Made by a program: the position numbers and the translations under genes
The notes under the pieces: model-generated
Told to the model about the DNA's origin: nothing
Databases searched by the model: none
The model's input: the letters and a program-made list of their open reading frames with translations, nothing else
Assembly (NCBI GenBank): GCA_020444045.1
Contig: JAHLLS010000061.1
Span: forward strand, 1 to 49,406
Source: Deltaproteobacteria bacterium
GTDB lineage: Bacteria; Desulfobacterota; Desulfobacteria; Desulfobacterales; UBA5852
Length of the DNA: 49,406 nucleotides
Reading direction: 5' to 3'
Shown: positions 45,944 through 49,406 of the stretch, one piece after another
Layout of the letters: each line of letters begins with the position of its first letter
How positions within the stretch are numbered: position 1 is the first letter of the stretch

Positions 45944-46257
45944 GGCACAAAAAAAAACAGGTCGGCCAGGCCGTGGCACTGCGTTACGACCGCCAAAAAG
46001 ATCAGGCGCCGTGTGTCGTGGCCAAAGGCTCCGGCCATATCGCCGAAAAAATCATCCAGGCCGCCAAACAGCATGACATCCCGCTGGTATGTGATCCGGT
46101 GGCCGGTGAATTGTTGCATCATGTGGATCTGGGCACAACGATTTCACCCGAATTTTATCAGGCCGTGGCTGAAATCCTGGCGTTTGTCTACCATTTAAAT
46201 GAGGCGTCGACGGACACGGGGGGGCATAACGCCGAATGCAGTCGGCAGGAGCCATGA
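45940..46257 (+). CDS. FlhB-like (YlqH/FlhX) export-switch protein, cytoplasmic domain only
   Basis: A 105-aa protein equal to the cytoplasmic C-terminal domain of FlhB/EscU (VALRYDRQKDQAPCVVAKGSGHIAEKIIQAAKQHDIPLVCDPVAGELLH). It lacks the membrane domain and the NPTH autocleavage site. In such short homologues the piece corresponds to the cleaved half of FlhB. It overlaps the FliK-like gene (ATGA), which suggests that the two interact in the flagellar export switch. Confidence 0.8.
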   Translation: MRHKKKQVGQAVALRYDRQKDQAPCVVAKGSGHIAEKIIQAAKQHDIPLVCDPVAGELLHHVDLGTTISPEFYQAVAEILAFVYHLNEASTDTGGHNAECSRQEP

Positions 46258-46347
46258 TGGCTGGTTTGCCTTTGGAAAATGATTTGGATTGCCGGTGAGT
46301 TGGAACGATTGTTCGGTATGGGAAGAGGTGTTTAGAATCCGGGGACA

Positions 46348-48090
46348 TCAGGCGGCGGGGCGATCCAGTTCGCGGCGAACGGCGATGCCGATTTTTTCCA
46401 GCATATAGGGCTTGCGGACATAGGTTCCCGCCCCGAGCCGCTGGGCTTCGCGTACACGATGGTTCTCAGAATAGCCGCTCGCGATAATGGCGCGTTGATT
46501 TGGCCGTATCGCCAGCATCCTGCGATAGGTCTCCAGGCCGTCGATGCCGGGATCCATGATCATATCCAGAATGACGAGGTCCGATGGCTGGCGCTTGATG
46601 TATTCAACGGCTTCCGTGCCGCTTTCAACGGTTTCCACCGCATAGTTCAAGCGGCCCAGGAGACTGGTGGCAATTTCACGCTGTTCTTTGACGTCGTCCA
46701 CTACCAGGATGCGTTCGCCTTTTCCCATGTAAGCCTGGATCGGCAGCGGTGCTTCCACGCGGCTGAGGGTTTCGCGGGTGGCCGGGAAATAGAGGCGGAA
46801 TACACTTCCCTTGCCCACCGTACTTTCCACGTCGATATAGCCGTCATGATCCTGAACCGTTCCCCACACAACCGCCATTCCGAGGCCGGTCCCGCTACGT
46901 CCCATGACCTTGCGGGTATAGAAGGGCTCAAAAATGCGGTTCAGGTCTTCCGCCGGGATACCGACCCCCTGGTCGACGATTTCCAGGACGGCGTAATCCC
47001 CCTCCATTACATGGTCATAGCCCTTCAGGGCCTTGTCGACATAACGGTTGAAGGTCCGGATGAGAATCTGGCCTTCTTCCGGCTGCGCTTCAAAGGCATT
47101 GAGAACAAGATTCATGATGGTTTTGCGCAGATGCACGCTGGATCCCTTGATATTGAGCAGGTCGCCCTCCAAGCGCATTTCAACCCGGACATGGCTGCAG
47201 TCTGCGACCATGCGCTGGTGCTCCGGAGAGGCGATATAGCCGGTCACCATTTCATTCAAGCTGAGCACTTCGGTATGCGTCACCCCGCGCCGGGCCAGGG
47301 TGAGCAGATCCTGGACAATGGCGGCGGCCTTTTTGCCCGATTCCTGAATGGTGAGGATGGGGTCGCGAAGCGGGCTGTCTTCAGGGATTTCCATGAGGAG
47401 ATATTCGGGATAACTCACAAATCCGGTGAGGACATTGTTAAGATCATGAGCGACGCCACCGGCCAGCAAACCGATGGATTCCATTTTTTGGGAGCGTGCC
47501 AGTTTTTCCTGCAAATCCAGTTTTTCGCGTTCGGATTTTTCCTGCTCGGTCATATCCATGGCAAATCCAATGATGCCGATGACATTCCCATTCGAATCGT
47601 TGTTGGGGATTTTATCGATCATCATCGGCTTGCGCCCCTCGGGCGTGTTGACATGTCCGTAGGTACCAAAAATGGGCTGGCCGGAACGGATGATCTCGTC
47701 GTCGTCGATAAAAACCTGGTCATCGCTGTCCGGAAAGAGTTCGCGATGGGTTTTACCGATGATGTCGACGATCGGAATATTAAGAAAATCCGAAAAGCGC
47801 CGATTGGCGCGAATGTAGCGTCCTTGGGTGTCTTTGTAGAAGATCAGGGTAGGGGAGGCGTCCAGCATGATCTCGAGTTCACGGGTTTTGATCTCCAATT
47901 GGGATTGGACCTGATTCAGCTCGCGGGTGCGCTCTTCGACCATTTTTTCCATATTGGAAAAGATGTCGAAATAGTTGTTGATCAGGTTCTGGTATTCGGT
48001 CTGGGTCAGAACCAGCTCGTTTTGTAAATGCCGGATCTGGGTTTCCAGTTGACTGATCTTCACATCATGTTTTGTTTGCGATGGTGCCAT
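46348..48090 (-). CDS. PAS hybrid sensor histidine kinase with C-terminal receiver
   Basis: A 580-aa cytoplasmic kinase. Residues 1-75 are a coiled coil (ISQLETQIRHLQNELVLTQ). A PAS domain follows at about 76-185 (LIFYKDTQGRYIRANRRFSDFL). HisKA has H215 (GGVAHDLNNVLTG), the HATPase domain has NLVLNAFEAQ and GTGLGMAVV, and a receiver domain lies near 460-575 (RILVVDDVKEQREI; LVILDMIMDPGIDG). It lies six bases after the HDOD gene on the same strand, so the two form an operon. It is convergent with the FlhB-like gene. Confidence 0.9.
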   Translation of the reverse strand: MAPSQTKHDVKISQLETQIRHLQNELVLTQTEYQNLINNYFDIFSNMEKMVEERTRELNQVQSQLEIKTRELEIMLDASPTLIFYKDTQGRYIRANRRFSDFLNIPIVDIIGKTHRELFPDSDDQVFIDDDEIIRSGQPIFGTYGHVNTPEGRKPMMIDKIPNNDSNGNVIGIIGFAMDMTEQEKSEREKLDLQEKLARSQKMESIGLLAGGVAHDLNNVLTGFVSYPEYLLMEIPEDSPLRDPILTIQESGKKAAAIVQDLLTLARRGVTHTEVLSLNEMVTGYIASPEHQRMVADCSHVRVEMRLEGDLLNIKGSSVHLRKTIMNLVLNAFEAQPEEGQILIRTFNRYVDKALKGYDHVMEGDYAVLEIVDQGVGIPAEDLNRIFEPFYTRKVMGRSGTGLGMAVVWGTVQDHDGYIDVESTVGKGSVFRLYFPATRETLSRVEAPLPIQAYMGKGERILVVDDVKEQREIATSLLGRLNYAVETVESGTEAVEYIKRQPSDLVILDMIMDPGIDGLETYRRMLAIRPNQRAIIASGYSENHRVREAQRLGAGTYVRKPYMLEKIGIAVRRELDRPAA

Positions 48091-48096
48091 GTCGGT

Positions 48097-48990
48097 TTAC
48101 AGCAAGCCTTCTGCTTCCATATCGGAAATTTTTTGTTGAACTTCGCCCATGACGAGATCGATCGCATGGGGTTCGATTTTTAGCGCCTGACAACAATGGG
48201 TGAACACCGCCGGATCCTGCAGGGGAGCGTCGCAGTACCCGATATTATTTTTTTGACAACAGTAGTTCGCAATATGCAGCACTTGCGAGAGGGTGGTGTC
48301 GCCGTCCTGGGATTCGCGAGGATCATGGTGGTAGCCGATACCAAAGACAATTTCCTCGGGCAGGCACCAGTTTTCGGCCAGGGCCATACCGATGTGGGCA
48401 TGATCGTAGCCGCACGTCTCCCGTTCGGCGTCATTTAGTGGGAGATTTTTTTGGGCTGCGGCCTGCAGTGCCATCAGCAGCATCTCATTCTGGAACTGAT
48501 CCCTGATAATGATGCCCAGATCGTGCAACAAACCGAGGGCGTATGCATTTTCACCCCGTTGCGCGAATTCTTTCCGGTATATCATTTTACAGAATAATGC
48601 AACGGCAACACTGTGTTTCCAGAGCTTTTCGCGTGAGTAGCCGTTGATCTTAACGCCGCGTTTAAAAATTTCGCAGACTTTCTGATTCAACGCCAATTCC
48701 TTGAGGGCTTCAAACCCGATGAATATGACGGCCTGCTGAATGTCGGCGATTTTATTTTTGGGCGCACAGTAGGCGGAATTGACCAGGCGCAGAACATTGG
48801 CCGCCAGCGGCGGATCGGTCAGGATGATTTCAACCAGTTCCTTGGCCGTGGCGTCCGGATCGTTGATAACGGCGATAATCCGGGTAACGACACTGCCGAT
48901 GGACGAAATACTGGTCGCATTGACCTGTTCGATTAAATGACGCAATTCTTCAGTGTGATCATGAGGTGTCTTCATTTTAACATCATCCAT
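48097..48990 (-). CDS. HDOD-domain signalling protein
   Basis: A 297-aa protein made mainly of one HDOD domain (ILTDPPLAANVLRLVNSAYCAP; FIGFEALKELALNQKV; GLLHDLGIIIRDQFQNEML; IGYHHDPRESQDGD). The HD-type metal-binding residues are only partly kept, as usual for HDOD proteins, so it is probably a protein-interaction module and not a phosphodiesterase. It is translated just before the hybrid kinase in the same operon, suggesting a joint signalling path. Confidence 0.85.
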   Translation of the reverse strand: MDDVKMKTPHDHTEELRHLIEQVNATSISSIGSVVTRIIAVINDPDATAKELVEIILTDPPLAANVLRLVNSAYCAPKNKIADIQQAVIFIGFEALKELALNQKVCEIFKRGVKINGYSREKLWKHSVAVALFCKMIYRKEFAQRGENAYALGLLHDLGIIIRDQFQNEMLLMALQAAAQKNLPLNDAERETCGYDHAHIGMALAENWCLPEEIVFGIGYHHDPRESQDGDTTLSQVLHIANYCCQKNNIGYCDAPLQDPAVFTHCCQALKIEPHAIDLVMGEVQQKISDMEAEGLL

Positions 48991-49318
48991 AGATAAGGTT
49001 GGCCCTTCGAATGCACGTCGATATCGTTACGTAATACTTCTGTTTGAAATATCGGCTATTTATATAATTACTTTAGGAATTTATAAGGTGTAGGATTCAA
49101 AGCGGGGTTCGTCATGGCGACGGTTGAATGGGACGGGGATCGCAACCTGGCGACGGCTGTCTGCAAGGGTGGAAACGGGAATGAATCGTAGGTTTAACGT
49201 GTAAATGATCGAGCCGGTCAGCGGGAATTCTAATCGGAGCGGAGCGTGGGACGAATGCAATGCTGAAAATGGCGGCTTTGATACGACTACGCCGGCAAAT
49301 TTCTTTCTTCCAAGCCGC
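48991..49318. other. Intergenic region, no gene seen
   Basis: 328 bp between the HDOD gene start and the end of the next minus-strand regulator gene. It should hold the promoter of the HDOD-kinase operon. No clear hairpin or operator was recognised. Confidence 0.4.
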
Positions 49319-49406
49319 CTAACCGGCTTTTTTCTGCGGGGTCAGTTGATGGCGTTTAATTTTTTCCACGAGGGTGGTGCGGTTGAGGTTGAGCAGTTGG
49401 GCGGCC
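49319..49406 (-). CDS. C-terminus of a sigma-54 regulator (Fis-type HTH), partial
   Basis: The last 28 codons of a minus-strand gene cut by the window edge. They encode AAQLLNLNRTTLVEKIKRH followed by a short tail, the recognition-helix part of a Fis-type helix-turn-helix that ends NtrC-family activators. This makes a second sigma-54-dependent regulator in the window, here of unknown full domain structure. Confidence 0.8.
   Translation of the reverse strand, partial: AAQLLNLNRTTLVEKIKRHQLTPQKKAG

Overview
This window holds the right part of a bacterial chromosome (about 30.15 to 49.4 kb) and a foreign genomic island of about 30 kb to its left. The chromosomal part carries MotA/MotB, a FliK-like/FlhB-like pair, HDOD proteins, NtrC-type sigma-54 regulators, PAS/HisKA/REC hybrid kinases and a membrane LonB protease. 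That mix, with the GC-rich coding style, suggests a motile Gram-negative bacterium of the Desulfobacterota (Desulfosarcina/Desulfobacterales-like). This assignment is inferred from gene content; no rRNA is present to confirm it.

The strongest structural observation is that bases 1-55 are repeated exactly at 30087-30141. The repeat contains the 3' end of a tRNA (CCA encoded) and its terminator hairpin. The right copy extends back to a tRNA anticodon loop reading ACG, so the target is probably tRNA-Arg(ACG). Only the 3' half of the tRNA is present on the right, so the intact gene should lie just left of the window. Everything between is an island inserted into this tRNA gene.

The island is a mosaic. 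(1) 0.3-4.6 kb: a two-gene IS91-family element (HUH transposase plus tyrosine recombinase) and a complete IS701-family element with terminal inverted repeats and a TTAA target duplication. (2) 4.6-12.1 kb: very AT-rich accessory genes: a lipoprotein, an AbrB-like protein, a GIY-YIG protein, and a minus-strand cluster of EcsC-TerB, a 74-aa protein, a DUF4230-type membrane protein and a TerB-like/glycine-zipper membrane protein. (3) 12.4-18.97 kb: a tightly packed plus-strand module resembling the DNA-maintenance region of a plasmid or ICE: SSB, SWIM-finger/annealase-like protein, Fe-S RecB-type nuclease, UvrD-type helicase, possible BglII-like protein and DUF932 protein. It closes with a strong terminator; two of its genes are frameshifted. 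(4) 19.0-19.57 kb: extremely AT-rich non-coding DNA. (5) 19.57-26.74 kb: an amino-acid-type catabolic and uptake cassette: M20 hydrolase, GntR/FCD regulator, alanine-racemase-fold enzyme, glutaminase and a TRAP transporter. (6) 26.74-30.09 kb: decayed gene relics, a DUF362 protein, a small protein, and the right attachment site.

The chromosomal part begins with a CPA-type antiporter fused to a TrkA-N domain. It continues with an ABM-domain protein, an NtrC-family regulator, motA-motB, an unknown gene overlapping a LonB protease gene, a hybrid kinase, a zinc-ribbon HDOD protein, a GAF protein with an orphan HisKA-like segment, the FliK-like/FlhB-like pair, and a convergent HDOD/hybrid-kinase pair. 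The window ends in the C-terminus of another sigma-54 regulator.

Best candidates for something new: the EcsC-TerB/DUF4230/TerB-glycine-zipper cluster with its neighbouring GIY-YIG gene; the racemase/glutaminase/M20/TRAP cassette; and the unknown gene coupled to membrane LonB. All functional links between neighbouring genes are inferences from gene order.
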